Shown here in pieces: positions 24,970 to 32,600 of a stretch of DNA of 64,000 bases. Origin of the DNA: Sphingomonas sp. BT-65 (lineage in GTDB: Bacteria > Pseudomonadota > Alphaproteobacteria > Sphingomonadales > Sphingomonadaceae); the NCBI RefSeq assembly GCF_026107375.2, contig NZ_JAPCIA010000001.1, forward strand, positions 2,294,001 through 2,358,000, in the 5' to 3' direction. The position numbers and the translations under genes were made by a program. The notes beneath the pieces were generated by a model. That model was not told the origin of the DNA and searched no databases. It worked only from the letters and a program-made list of their open reading frames with translations. Numbering within the stretch: position 1 is the stretch's first letter; each line of letters opens with the position of its first letter.

Positions 24970-26667
24970 GTGCCAAGGGCAAGAACAATCGTGCCGCACC
25001 GACTTGTGCAACATGTGACGTGGTTTTTCCTCGTGCTTTCACTCGCGATTGGCCTCGTTGGACCAGGCCGGGCGGATGCCCAGCAGGTGCAGACCTATGG
25101 TGCATCGCGCTGGCAGATCTGGGGCACGACGTCCGGTTATGGCCTTGACCAAACGGTCTCCGGAGGCGGAACCGTGGCGGTGCAGCCGCGGACGGGGCCC
25201 GGCGAACCCTGGTCGAGCGGCGCAGGCATGACGATCCCGGGAAGGATCACCTCAGGAGAGCGCGTGACCGCCATTTTCTGGGCTCGCGCAGCGCGGCCGG
25301 TGCGGCTGACCGTGGCATTGCAGGGTGGCGCACCGGGCTATGCGCGCTTTGCAACGATGGAGGCGGCGTTGACGTCTGCCTGGCAGCAGGTGTCAGTCAG
25401 CGGCATAGCACCCAGTGACTTCGCCGCGGATTCACAGTCGCTTTCGGTGCCGCTCGGTCTGGCAGGCGCCGAGGTCACGCTGGGGCCAGTTGCATTCCTG
25501 CGCGGAACTGTCGACCGCACTACCGTCGTGCGCGCCTTCGCCGATTTCCGACCTGCGGAAATCGTCGTCGACGTCCGCCTCCAGTCCAAGCCCGGCGTAA
25601 TTCTGGCCGGGACGCTGCGCTTGCCGACCGGCCACGGCGACGGCCCTTTTCCGATCGCGATCCTGATCCAGGGGCATGGGCCCAATGGGCGCGGTGGATT
25701 CCCGGAGATTATCAAGCGGCTGACCGGCGACGGCATCGCGACTCTTGAATATGACAAACGCGGGATCGGGCAGTCGACCGGCAAATACGAGGAGGACATA
25801 GAGCGATTGACCGCCGACGCTGCGGCCGCCGTAGCGGCGATGCGCCGCCAACCGGATGTTGACGGTAGCCGCGTCGCGCTGGTCGGGCAAAGCCAAGGCG
25901 GTGTGATCGCACCTGCGGTGGCGGCTGCTGACCCGACGATCGCAACCGTGGTCATGCTCGCCGGATCGGTCGGGGACGGACTGCCTTACCTTCGGCAGGC
26001 GATTTTCAGTCAAATGATCTTTGCCGGTCGGCCCGAGGCGACGGCGGGCCCCGCGGCCGATGCCGCCATCGCGCTCCTCCAGGCCCGGATCGACGGCAAG
26101 GATGCAGCGACGATCGAAACGTTACGCGCGGCGGTAATCAAAAAGTTCGAGGCAGCGGGTTTTCCGCGGCCGATGGCGGAACGCGCGCTGGCGACGATCG
26201 ACACGCCGACCGCGTGGAAGGCAAATCAGCTTCGATCGGCCTCCGATCTCAAGATGCTGCGGATGCCGGTCCTGGCGGTGTTCGGGACCAAGGACCCGCT
26301 CGTTGTGGCTTCTCACGAAGCCCCGGCGGCGCGCGCGGCGCTGACCGATAACCCACGCGCACGCGTGGTGGTGCTGGACGGGCTGAGCCACTGGTTCCAG
26401 GAAGGCGCCGTTACCGGCGCGTCAGCGGAAGGTACGAAGCTGGGCCCGAATCTCGGGTCGCCGCGCCTGGTGACGCTTGTCGGGGACTGGCTGCGCGATG
26501 TGCTGGCGCCGGGAAGCGGCAAACCAGAGCGCGCTAGAGCGGTTTGGGATCGAATTACATCCGATCAACGATCTCACGCCGACATCGTCGCCGAAGGCCC
26601 CTGCCTTGCCGGGTCAGCTTCGGCTATCAGCTTGCTTATAAGCGGCCTGGCAGCTTACGGCCCCTAA
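24970..26667 (+). CDS. Secreted alpha/beta hydrolase with N-terminal jelly-roll domain and unusual C-terminal tail
   Basis: A 565-residue exported hydrolase. The GTG at 24970 has a strong GAGGGGAG ribosome site; the signal peptide ends near ADA-QQ (residue 38). Residues about 40-185 look like a carbohydrate-binding-type jelly roll. The alpha/beta-hydrolase domain (about 195-520) has oxyanion segment IQGHGPNGRGG, nucleophile serine in GQSQGG, catalytic Asp in FGTKDPL and His in DGLSHWF. Relatives are dienelactone-hydrolase-like acyl esterases or peptidases; substrate unknown. The last 44 or so residues (after LAPGSGKPE) show no domain character and are encoded by sequence resembling intergenic repeat DNA, suggesting the original stop was lost. 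Third gene of the padR operon. Confidence 0.8.
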   Translation: MPRARTIVPHRLVQHVTWFFLVLSLAIGLVGPGRADAQQVQTYGASRWQIWGTTSGYGLDQTVSGGGTVAVQPRTGPGEPWSSGAGMTIPGRITSGERVTAIFWARAARPVRLTVALQGGAPGYARFATMEAALTSAWQQVSVSGIAPSDFAADSQSLSVPLGLAGAEVTLGPVAFLRGTVDRTTVVRAFADFRPAEIVVDVRLQSKPGVILAGTLRLPTGHGDGPFPIAILIQGHGPNGRGGFPEIIKRLTGDGIATLEYDKRGIGQSTGKYEEDIERLTADAAAAVAAMRRQPDVDGSRVALVGQSQGGVIAPAVAAADPTIATVVMLAGSVGDGLPYLRQAIFSQMIFAGRPEATAGPAADAAIALLQARIDGKDAATIETLRAAVIKKFEAAGFPRPMAERALATIDTPTAWKANQLRSASDLKMLRMPVLAVFGTKDPLVVASHEAPAARAALTDNPRARVVVLDGLSHWFQEGAVTGASAEGTKLGPNLGSPRLVTLVGDWLRDVLAPGSGKPERARAVWDRITSDQRSHADIVAEGPCLAGSASAISLLISGLAAYGP

Positions 26668-26767
26668 GCAGCCATCAAATACCCTTCAGGAACCGAGGGT
26701 ATCTTCGTGCACGAGTTCGCTGGATACACAGCATCATGACCGGGTCTGGCCGATGCCGTCCAATCAC

Positions 26768-26788
26768 AAAAAAATGGCGGTTTTCCGC
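26768..26788 (-). terminator. Intrinsic terminator of the tRNA-Val gene
   Basis: On the minus strand, just past the tRNA 3' end, GCGG-AAAA-CCGC forms a short GC stem followed after CA by seven T's (plus-strand A tract 26768-26774). Confidence 0.65.
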
Positions 26789-26796
26789 GGTCTGGA

Positions 26797-26872
26797 TGGT
26801 GGGCGCTGACGGGCTCGAACCGCCGACCCTCTCGGTGTAAACGAGATGCTCTACCAACTGAGCTAAGCGCCC
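26797..26872 (-). tRNA. tRNA-Val, anticodon UAC, CCA encoded
   Basis: The minus strand folds as a full cloverleaf: 7-bp acceptor GGGCGCT/AGCGCCC, D-arm GCTC...GAGC, anticodon stem TCTCG/CGAGA with loop TTTACAC (anticodon TAC), T-arm GGCGG-TTCGAGC-CCGTC with one G-U pair, discriminator A, and CCA encoded (26799-26797). It is divergent from gltX. Its 3' half is duplicated at 7281-7326, marking it as the probable integration site of the neighbouring island. Confidence 0.97.
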
Positions 26873-26893
26873 GGCCGCTCGGCCGTGTGCGCT

Positions 26894-26922
26894 CCGATAG
26901 GCCGGTTCGGCGCGCGCGTAAA
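26894..26922 (-). promoter_or_regulatory. Candidate tRNA-Val promoter
   Basis: Minus strand -35 TTTACG (26922-26917), 17-base spacer, -10 TATCGG (26899-26894), about 22 bases before the tRNA 5' end. Confidence 0.4.
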
Positions 26923-26965
26923 CCGGGCGGTGCACGCGGCCGCGAAATGGAGTAGCGGGCGTCGC

Positions 26966-28291
26966 ATGAGCGTCGTCACCCGTTTCGCACCCAGCCCCAC
27001 CGGCCGCCTGCATGTCGGCAACATCCGCACCGCACTCCATAATTGGATGTGGGCGCGCAAGGCGGGCGGCCGCTTCCTGCTGCGCATCGACGACACTGAC
27101 CGCGAACGATCGCGCGAGGAGCATGTCGAGGCAATCCGCGCCGATCTCGCCTGGCTCGGCCTCATCCCCGACGGCGAGGCGCGCCAGTCGGAGCGCTTCG
27201 ACCTGTACGAGCGCCGCTTCGCCGAGCTGGTGACCGCGGGCCGCGTCTATCCCGCTTATGAGACCCAGCAGGAGCTCGATCTCAAGCGCAAGATCCTGCT
27301 CGGCCGCGGCCTGCCGCCTGTCTATGACCGCGCAGCGCTGGCGCTGACCGACGCTGACAGCGCCCGGCTCGAGGCCGAGGGCATCCGCCCGCACTGGCGC
27401 TTCAAGCTCGATCACGGCGCTCCGATCGAGTGGCACGATCTGATCCGCGGGCCCCAGCGCTTCGATCCGGCGACGATGAGCGATCCCGTCATCCGCCGCG
27501 CCGACAGCTCGTGGCTCTATCTCCTCCCTTCGGTGATCGACGACGTCGATCTCGCCATCACGCATGTGGTGCGCGGCGAGGATCACGTCTCCAACACCGC
27601 GGCGCAGCTCCAGATGTTCGCCGCGCTCGGCGCCGCGCCGCCTGCCTTTGCGCACGAAGCGCTACTGACCGGCGCCGAGGGCAAGCTCTCCAAGCGCCTC
27701 GGCTCGCTCGGCGCCGATCATTTTCGAGAGGCAGGGATCGAGCCGCAGGCGATCGTCGCGCTGCTCACCCGGCTTGGGACCAGCGATCCGGTCGAGCCGC
27801 TTGCCGATCCCGCACCGCTGATCGAGAGCTTCGATTTCGCGCGTTTCGGCCGCGCTCCCGCGCGCTTCGACGAAACCGAGCTCGCCCAGCTCAATACGCG
27901 CATCGTCCATCAGCTCGACTACGCTGATGTCGCCGGGCGGCTTCCTGCCGCCATGGATGAGGCTGGCTGGCTCGCGATCCGCCCGAATCTCACAACCGTC
28001 GCCGAGGCCGCGGACTGGTGGGCGGTGGTCGAGGGGCCGATCGACTCGAGCCCCGATCCCGACGACGTCGAGTTTCTTCGCCTCGCGGCGCGGACCGTCG
28101 CTGCGATCGACTGGTCCGGCGATCCCTGGCACGCCCTCACCGGCGCGCTCAAGGACGCGACCGGCCGCAAGGGCCGCACGCTCTTCCTCCCGTTGCGTCG
28201 CGCGCTCACCGGCCGCGATCATGGCCCCGACATGGCGGCGCTGCTGCCCCTGATCGGCCGCGACCGTTCGATCGAGCGGCTAGGCGGCTAA
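26966..28291 (+). CDS. gltX: Glutamate--tRNA ligase
   Basis: Class I aminoacyl-tRNA synthetase charging tRNA-Glu, 441 residues. The ATP-binding HIGH signature appears as H16-V-G-N19 in APSPTGRLHVGNIR, and the second signature KMSKS as K240-L-S-K-R244. The N-terminal catalytic domain and C-terminal anticodon domain are both complete. I chose the ATG at 26966 because the conserved start (SVVTRFAPSPTG) follows it immediately; an in-frame upstream codon adds only low-complexity residues. Alphaproteobacteria commonly have two GltX paralogues, one sometimes also charging tRNA-Gln for the amidotransferase route; which one this is cannot be decided here. It directly borders the tRNA-Val insertion site. 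Confidence 0.95.
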   Translation: MSVVTRFAPSPTGRLHVGNIRTALHNWMWARKAGGRFLLRIDDTDRERSREEHVEAIRADLAWLGLIPDGEARQSERFDLYERRFAELVTAGRVYPAYETQQELDLKRKILLGRGLPPVYDRAALALTDADSARLEAEGIRPHWRFKLDHGAPIEWHDLIRGPQRFDPATMSDPVIRRADSSWLYLLPSVIDDVDLAITHVVRGEDHVSNTAAQLQMFAALGAAPPAFAHEALLTGAEGKLSKRLGSLGADHFREAGIEPQAIVALLTRLGTSDPVEPLADPAPLIESFDFARFGRAPARFDETELAQLNTRIVHQLDYADVAGRLPAAMDEAGWLAIRPNLTTVAEAADWWAVVEGPIDSSPDPDDVEFLRLAARTVAAIDWSGDPWHALTGALKDATGRKGRTLFLPLRRALTGRDHGPDMAALLPLIGRDRSIERLGG

Positions 28292-28334
28292 AGGCAGCAC
28301 GATTCGTCGCCGCGCAGAACCGTCTTGCCTCAGT

Positions 28335-28353
28335 GATGTAATAGTGTAACATC
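28335..28353 (+). promoter_or_regulatory. Zur-box-like palindrome over the tonB-like gene promoter
   Basis: GATGTAATAGTGTAACATC is a 19-bp imperfect palindrome (7 of 9 pairs) that matches the proteobacterial Zur core TGTTATAnTATAACA at 13 of 15 positions (my comparison from memory of the consensus). It overlaps a candidate promoter: -35 TTGCCT (28325-28330) and -10 TAACAT (28347-28352). The gene starts 40 bases downstream with a strong AAGGAG ribosome site. Confidence 0.5.
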
Positions 28354-28392
28354 TCTTCATCCGGCCAAGACCGGAGACAAGGAGAGCAAGCC

Positions 28393-29061
28393 ATGTATGC
28401 CGACAGGTATCATTCGACGGCATCGCGCCCGGCCGGAGCCGGCGCAGCCCTTCTGATCAGCGGCGCGATGATCCTGGGCCTCTATTATGCGGGTCCGACG
28501 ATCATGCCCGGCAGCATCACCACCGTCCTTACCGGTCGCAATATCCCACTGCCCGAACCCACCCCGCCGAAGCCCAAGCCGCAGCCCCCGGCCGAGCAGG
28601 CGATCAAGTCCCGCACCACCCCTCCCATCACGCAGCCTGATCCCAGGGTGGTGCTTCCTCCGACGGGGCCGGCGATCGGCACCACGCCGGATCCCGGCCC
28701 CGTCACCTTTGATCCCCCTGGCGATCCCGGACCGGCCTCCGGCGGCATCACGGTCGACCCGCCACGCGCCCCGGTGCTGGTTAGCGCGGCGGTCGATCCG
28801 CGCTACGCCGATGCGCTGCAGCCGCCCTATCCGCCCTCCGCGATCCGCGGCGGGATCGAAGGGAGCGTCAAGGTCCGCGCGCTGATCGGCGTGGATGGCC
28901 GGGTCAAGGTGATCGAGGTCGTGAAGAGCCCCAACGATGTGCTGGCCGACGCGACGCGCCGCCATGCGCTCGCCCGCTGGCGCTTCAAGCCCGCGACGCG
29001 CGACGGCATCCCGGTCGAGGGGTGGAAGACGATGACGATGCGTTTCCAGATCGTCGAGTAA
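28393..29061 (+). CDS. TonB-family energy transducer
   Basis: A 222-residue inner-membrane-anchored protein that couples the proton motive force to outer-membrane receptors. Domain order: short cytoplasmic N-terminus, one transmembrane helix (residues about 17-36), a Pro/Lys/Glu-rich periplasmic spanner (about 50-130, many PKP and PEP repeats), and a C-terminal TonB domain with the conserved YPPSAIRGGIEGSVKVR (near 149-165) and the RWRFKPA motif. ExbB/ExbD are not adjacent. The promoter carries a Zur-like palindrome, suggesting this copy serves zinc-starvation receptors; that is an inference. Confidence 0.88.
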   Translation: MYADRYHSTASRPAGAGAALLISGAMILGLYYAGPTIMPGSITTVLTGRNIPLPEPTPPKPKPQPPAEQAIKSRTTPPITQPDPRVVLPPTGPAIGTTPDPGPVTFDPPGDPGPASGGITVDPPRAPVLVSAAVDPRYADALQPPYPPSAIRGGIEGSVKVRALIGVDGRVKVIEVVKSPNDVLADATRRHALARWRFKPATRDGIPVEGWKTMTMRFQIVE

Positions 29062-29103
29062 GCGGGACTGGTCCCGGCCGCGCGGCACGCCTATCTTGGC
29101 GCC

Positions 29104-29460
29104 ATGTTCTTCATGAGGCGCAACAGGCAGGTGTCGTCGGTCGGGCCGCTCCAGGACCTGCGCGACGTCCTGCGTATCCGTCATCGCTACCAGCTCTGGT
29201 TCCTGCTCGCCGCCTTCGTGACGACCGGGCTGATCCTGACCGGTTTCTATTTGGATTCCTATTTCGAGCGCGCCTACAAGCGCGAGATCATCTACGTCCA
29301 GAACTGGCGCGCCGACCGCACGCTGGACGAGATCATCGCCCAGCAGAAGGTCGACGAGGAAAAGCGCCTGAAGCGCGAGGCCGAGGAAAAGGCCCGCGCC
29401 GAGAAGAAGCGGCTCGAATACAAGAAGATCGACGACCAACTGAAAGCCATGGGCCTTTGA
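29104..29460 (+). CDS. Single-pass membrane protein with C-terminal coiled coil, unknown function
   Basis: A 118-residue protein: a basic N-terminus, one transmembrane helix (residues about 30-50; WFLLAAFVTTGLILTGFYL), then a long charged helix rich in Glu/Lys/Arg (roughly 75-115) that should form a coiled coil. The family is common immediately upstream of ribD in sphingomonads, judging by layout, but I know no function. Its stop overlaps the ribD TTG start (TTGA), so it is translationally coupled to the riboflavin operon and may be its first gene. Confidence 0.7.
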   Translation: MFFMRRNRQVSSVGPLQDLRDVLRIRHRYQLWFLLAAFVTTGLILTGFYLDSYFERAYKREIIYVQNWRADRTLDEIIAQQKVDEEKRLKREAEEKARAEKKRLEYKKIDDQLKAMGL

Positions 29461-30419
29461 GCGACGCACGCTGGATGGGCGTGGCGGTGGCGCTCGCGTC
29501 GCGCGGGCGCGGCCGGACCGCGCCGAATCCCAATGTCGGCTGCTTGCTCGTCAATAGCGGCCGGGTCGTCGGCCGCGGTTGGACCCAGCCCGGCGGCCGG
29601 CCCCACGCCGAAGCGATGGCGCTCGCCCAGGCCGGCATCGCGGCGCGCGGCGCCACCGCCTATGTCACGCTCGAGCCGTGCGCGCATGTCTCGCCCCGCG
29701 GTCCCGCTTGCTCCACCTCGCTGATCGAAGCGGGAATCGCCCGGGTTGTGATCGCCATCACCGATCCCGACCCGCGCACCAACGGCAAAGGCATCGAGTC
29801 GCTGCGTGCGTCCGGTATTGAGGTCACGACTGGCACCGCCGAGGCCGACGCCCGTCGCGCAACGGCCGGCTTCCCCATTCGCCAGGCACATGGCCGCCCG
29901 CACGTCACGCTCAAGCTCGCCACCTCGCTCGACGGCTGCGTCGCGCTGGCGAACGGCAAGAGCCGCTGGATTACGGGACCCGAGGCGCGCGCCCACGTCC
30001 ATCTCGAACGCGCGCGCCACGAGGCGATCCTGGTCGGGCGCGGCACGCTGGAGGCCGACTCGCCGCGTCTCGACGTCCGCCTGCCCGGCCTCGAAGACCG
30101 CGCCCCGCGCCGCATCCTCCTGTCGAGCTACGCCGCCGAAGGCTGGACGACGATCGCCGCGCCCGAAGTCATCGCAACACTCGACGGTGTCGACCATCTC
30201 TTCGTGGAGGGCGGCGCGCAAACCGCCACCGCCTTCCTTCGCGCCGATCTGATCGATCGCCTGCTGCTCTATCGCGCGCCCGTGCTGCTCGGCGGCAAGC
30301 CCGGCCTCGCCGATCTCGGCCTCGCATCGCTCGCCGACGCACATGGCCGCTGGCGGCTCATCGACACGCGCATGCTTGGCAGCGACCGGCTCGAGGTTTA
30401 CGAGCGCGCCAGGACTTGA
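29457..30419 (+). CDS. ribD: Bifunctional riboflavin deaminase/reductase
   Basis: Converts diaminohydroxyphosphoribosylaminopyrimidine to the ribitylamino-uracil phosphate in two steps. The N-terminal deaminase domain carries the zinc ligands H50 (in PHAEA, with catalytic E52), C75 and C85 (PCAHVSPRGPAC). The C-terminal reductase domain begins near residue 145 (HVTLKLATSLDGCVA) and includes GPEARAHVHLERARHEAILVGRGT, cut to its core GPEARAH. The TTG at 29457 places the family start (SDARWMGVAVAL) correctly; an ATG at 29475 would trim it. First biosynthetic gene of ribD-ribE-ribB-ribH; 320 residues, a little shorter than E. coli RibD. Confidence 0.93.
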   Translation: MSDARWMGVAVALASRGRGRTAPNPNVGCLLVNSGRVVGRGWTQPGGRPHAEAMALAQAGIAARGATAYVTLEPCAHVSPRGPACSTSLIEAGIARVVIAITDPDPRTNGKGIESLRASGIEVTTGTAEADARRATAGFPIRQAHGRPHVTLKLATSLDGCVALANGKSRWITGPEARAHVHLERARHEAILVGRGTLEADSPRLDVRLPGLEDRAPRRILLSSYAAEGWTTIAAPEVIATLDGVDHLFVEGGAQTATAFLRADLIDRLLLYRAPVLLGGKPGLADLGLASLADAHGRWRLIDTRMLGSDRLEVYERART

Positions 30420-30436
30420 GGATTCAGAATAAAGGT

Positions 30437-31045
30437 ATGTTCACAGGCATCGTCACCGACATCGGCACCATCGACGCCGTCGAGAACCGCGGCGATCTGC
30501 GCGTCCGTATCGCGACGGCCTACGACACCGCGACGGTCGACCTCGGCGCCTCGATCGCCTGCTCGGGCGTGTGCCTCACCGTGGTCGATAAGGCGCCCGG
30601 CTGGTTCGCGGTCGACGTCTCGCACGAGACCGTATCGCGTACTGCCGACCAATGGGCGCAAGGCCGCAAGCTCAACCTCGAACGCGCGCTCAAGGTCGGT
30701 GACGAGCTCGGCGGCCATATCGTCACCGGCCATGTCGATGGCACCGGCACCGTGCTCGACATCGAGCCCGACGGCGAGTCGAAGCGGATCGGCTTGAGCG
30801 TCCCCCGGGCACTGGCCCCCTTCATCGCCGCCAAGGGCTCAATCACGATCGACGGCGTCTCGCTGACCGTCAACGAGATCGCCGACCAGGCCGACGGCAC
30901 CGCGAACTTCACCGTCAACCTCATCCCCCACACCCAGGCCGTCACCACCCTCGGCGCACTCGCGCAGGGTCAGGCCGTCAACCTCGAGATCGACGTGCTC
31001 GCACGCTATCTCCAACGCATGGAGGCCCATCGTGGCCAAGCCTGA
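30437..31045 (+). CDS. ribE: Riboflavin synthase alpha chain
   Basis: Dismutates two 6,7-dimethyl-8-ribityllumazine molecules to riboflavin; homotrimer. The 202-residue protein shows the internal duplication of the family: a first lumazine-binding barrel beginning MFTGIVTDIGTI and a second beginning GHIVTGHVDGTG at about residue 95, each with a conserved C/S-GVCLTV- or DGVSLTVN-type loop (residues about 45 and 140). The ATG at 30437 is fixed by the invariant MFTGIV start. It follows ribD by 17 bases and overlaps the ribB start. Confidence 0.95.
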   Translation: MFTGIVTDIGTIDAVENRGDLRVRIATAYDTATVDLGASIACSGVCLTVVDKAPGWFAVDVSHETVSRTADQWAQGRKLNLERALKVGDELGGHIVTGHVDGTGTVLDIEPDGESKRIGLSVPRALAPFIAAKGSITIDGVSLTVNEIADQADGTANFTVNLIPHTQAVTTLGALAQGQAVNLEIDVLARYLQRMEAHRGQA

Positions 31046-32174
31046 ACTAGCCCGTCTGCGCCACGCCTTCCTCTCTTCGCCCGAGGAGATCATCGACGAG
31101 GCGCGCAACGGCCGCATGTTCATCCTCGTCGACGACGAGGACCGCGAGAATGAGGGCGACCTCGTCATCCCCGCGCAGATGGCGACCCCCGATGCGATTG
31201 CCTTCATGGCCAAGCATGGCCGCGGCCTGATCTGCCTCGCCATGACCAAGGCGCGGATCGACCAGCTCGGGCTCGAGCCGATGGCACGCAAGAACGGCAC
31301 CAAGATGGGCACCGCCTTCACCGTCTCGATCGAGGCCAAGGAAGGCGTCACCACCGGCATCTCCGCCGCCGACCGCGCGCGCACCGTCGCCGTCGCCGTC
31401 GACTCGAACAACGGCCCCGACGATCTCGTCTCGCCCGGCCATGTCTTCCCGCTCGTCGCGCGCGAGGGCGGCGTGTTGGTCCGTGCCGGCCATACCGAGG
31501 CCGCGGTCGACGTCGCGCGTCTCGCCGGCCTCAACCCCTCGGGCGTGATCTGCGAGGTGATGAAGGACGACGGGACGATGGCCCGGCTCGACGATCTCGT
31601 CGCCTTCGCCCAGCTCCACAACCTCAAGATCGGCACGATCCGCGACCTCATCGCCTATCGCCGCCGTCACGACCATCTCGTCGAGCGCCGCGCCGAAACC
31701 GTCTTCACCAGCCGCTGGGGCGGCGAGTGGCGCGTCCTCACCTTCTGGAACAAGGCGACCGGCACCGAGCAGATCGCGCTGATGAAGGGCCGCGTCGACG
31801 CGGACAAGCCGACCCTCGTCCGTATGCACGCGCTCTCACCCTTCGGCGACCTGTTCGGCGAGGAGGGCGCGCGCGGCAAGCTGCTCCAGCGCTCGATGGA
31901 GATCATCGGCGAGGAGGGCGCCGGCGTCGTCATCGTGATCAACAAGCCGCGCCCCGACGCCTTCACCATGGCGGTCGAGCGCAAGGCGGGCAAGCGCACC
32001 GAGGCGGACATGGAGGAGCTGCGCGACTATGGCGTCGGCGCGATGATCCTGACCGAGCTCGGCGTCGAGGAGATGGTGCTGCTCACCAACACCCACCACA
32101 CGCTGGTCGGCCTCGATGGCTATGGCCTGTCGATTGTCGGCGAACATCCAATCGATCTCGACGGAGCCGCTTGA
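31032..32174 (+). CDS. ribB: 3,4-dihydroxy-2-butanone-4-phosphate synthase with degenerate GTP cyclohydrolase II-like domain
   Basis: Makes the four-carbon unit of riboflavin from ribulose 5-phosphate. The N-terminal RibB domain (residues about 14-215) has the acidic metal/substrate loop [11 protein letters not shown] and the conserved [14 protein letters not shown]. The C-terminal domain (about 220-375) has the GTP cyclohydrolase II fold pattern but lacks the zinc-binding cysteines (C-x10-C-x-C) and reads [11 protein letters not shown] where active enzymes have the first Cys. So cyclohydrolase activity is unlikely and a separate RibA is needed. GTG start at 31032, overlapping ribE; TGA overlaps the ribH ATG. 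Confidence 0.92.
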   Translation: MAKPELARLRHAFLSSPEEIIDEARNGRMFILVDDEDRENEGDLVIPAQMATPDAIAFMAKHGRGLICLAMTKARIDQLGLEPMARKNGTKMGTAFTVSIEAKEGVTTGISAADRARTVAVAVDSNNGPDDLVSPGHVFPLVAREGGVLVRAGHTEAAVDVARLAGLNPSGVICEVMKDDGTMARLDDLVAFAQLHNLKIGTIRDLIAYRRRHDHLVERRAETVFTSRWGGEWRVLTFWNKATGTEQIALMKGRVDADKPTLVRMHALSPFGDLFGEEGARGKLLQRSMEIIGEEGAGVVIVINKPRPDAFTMAVERKAGKRTEADMEELRDYGVGAMILTELGVEEMVLLTNTHHTLVGLDGYGLSIVGEHPIDLDGAA

Positions 32175-32593
32175 TGGCCCGGGTCCTGCTCGTCGAGGCG
32201 CGCTTCTACGATCATTTGAACGACATGCTGCTCGCCGGCGCCCGCGCCGCGGTCGAGGCGGCGGGTCACAGCCATGAGACGATCACCGTCCCCGGCGCGC
32301 TCGAGGTGCCCGGCGCCATCGCCATGGCCGCGGAAACCGGCCGCTATGACGCCTATGTCGCGCTCGGCGTGGTGATCCGGGGCGAGACCTATCATTTCGA
32401 GATCGTCGCCAATGAGAGCGCGCGCGGCATCATGGCGCTGACGATGGACGGCATTCCGATCGGCAACGGCATCCTCACCACCGAAAATGAGGTCCAGGCG
32501 ATCGCCCGCGCCGATCCCAGGCACCTGAACAAGGGTGGCGGCGCGGCCGAAGCGGCGCTGGCGATGCTCGCACTCCGCGGACAGCTCGGATGA
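32174..32593 (+). CDS. ribH: 6,7-dimethyl-8-ribityllumazine synthase
   Basis: Condenses the ribitylaminouracil with dihydroxybutanone phosphate. The 139-residue protein has the family pattern: [15 protein letters not shown] at the start, the substrate loop [16 protein letters not shown] (residues 38-53), [18 protein letters not shown] with the catalytic histidine in the YHFE segment (His about 74), and the [12 protein letters not shown]-terminal helix. The ATG overlaps the ribB stop. Last gene of the riboflavin operon; the acetyltransferase gene follows after 7 bases. Confidence 0.95.
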   Translation: MARVLLVEARFYDHLNDMLLAGARAAVEAAGHSHETITVPGALEVPGAIAMAAETGRYDAYVALGVVIRGETYHFEIVANESARGIMALTMDGIPIGNGILTTENEVQAIARADPRHLNKGGGAAEAALAMLALRGQLG

Positions 32594-32600
32594 CGAAGCC

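Larger units (their letters stand above)
7327..26796. mobile_element. Putative genomic island integrated at tRNA-Val(UAC)
   Basis: The segment lies between a broken tRNA-Val 3' end (7281-7326) and the intact tRNA-Val (26797-26872), in direct orientation, exactly as left by integrase-mediated insertion into a tRNA 3' half. Its content is accessory (oxidoreductases, hydrolases, LysR/TetR/PadR regulators, orphan secreted proteins), with longer gene-free stretches and AT-richer patches than the flanks. I found no integrase, relaxase or transposase inside it, so it would be a decayed or non-autonomous element. The alternative is that the left fragment is an old partial tRNA duplication with no relation to the accessory genes. 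Confidence 0.55.

Noticed and set aside
7327..26796. An integrase, transposase or relaxase inside the proposed island
   Set aside because: I read all larger frames of the interval and none matched; the island claim therefore rests on the tRNA repeats and content only.
28292..29456. FMN riboswitch upstream of the riboflavin genes
   Set aside because: I found no conserved FMN-aptamer blocks upstream of ribD or of the small membrane protein gene; the operon runs through tight overlaps.
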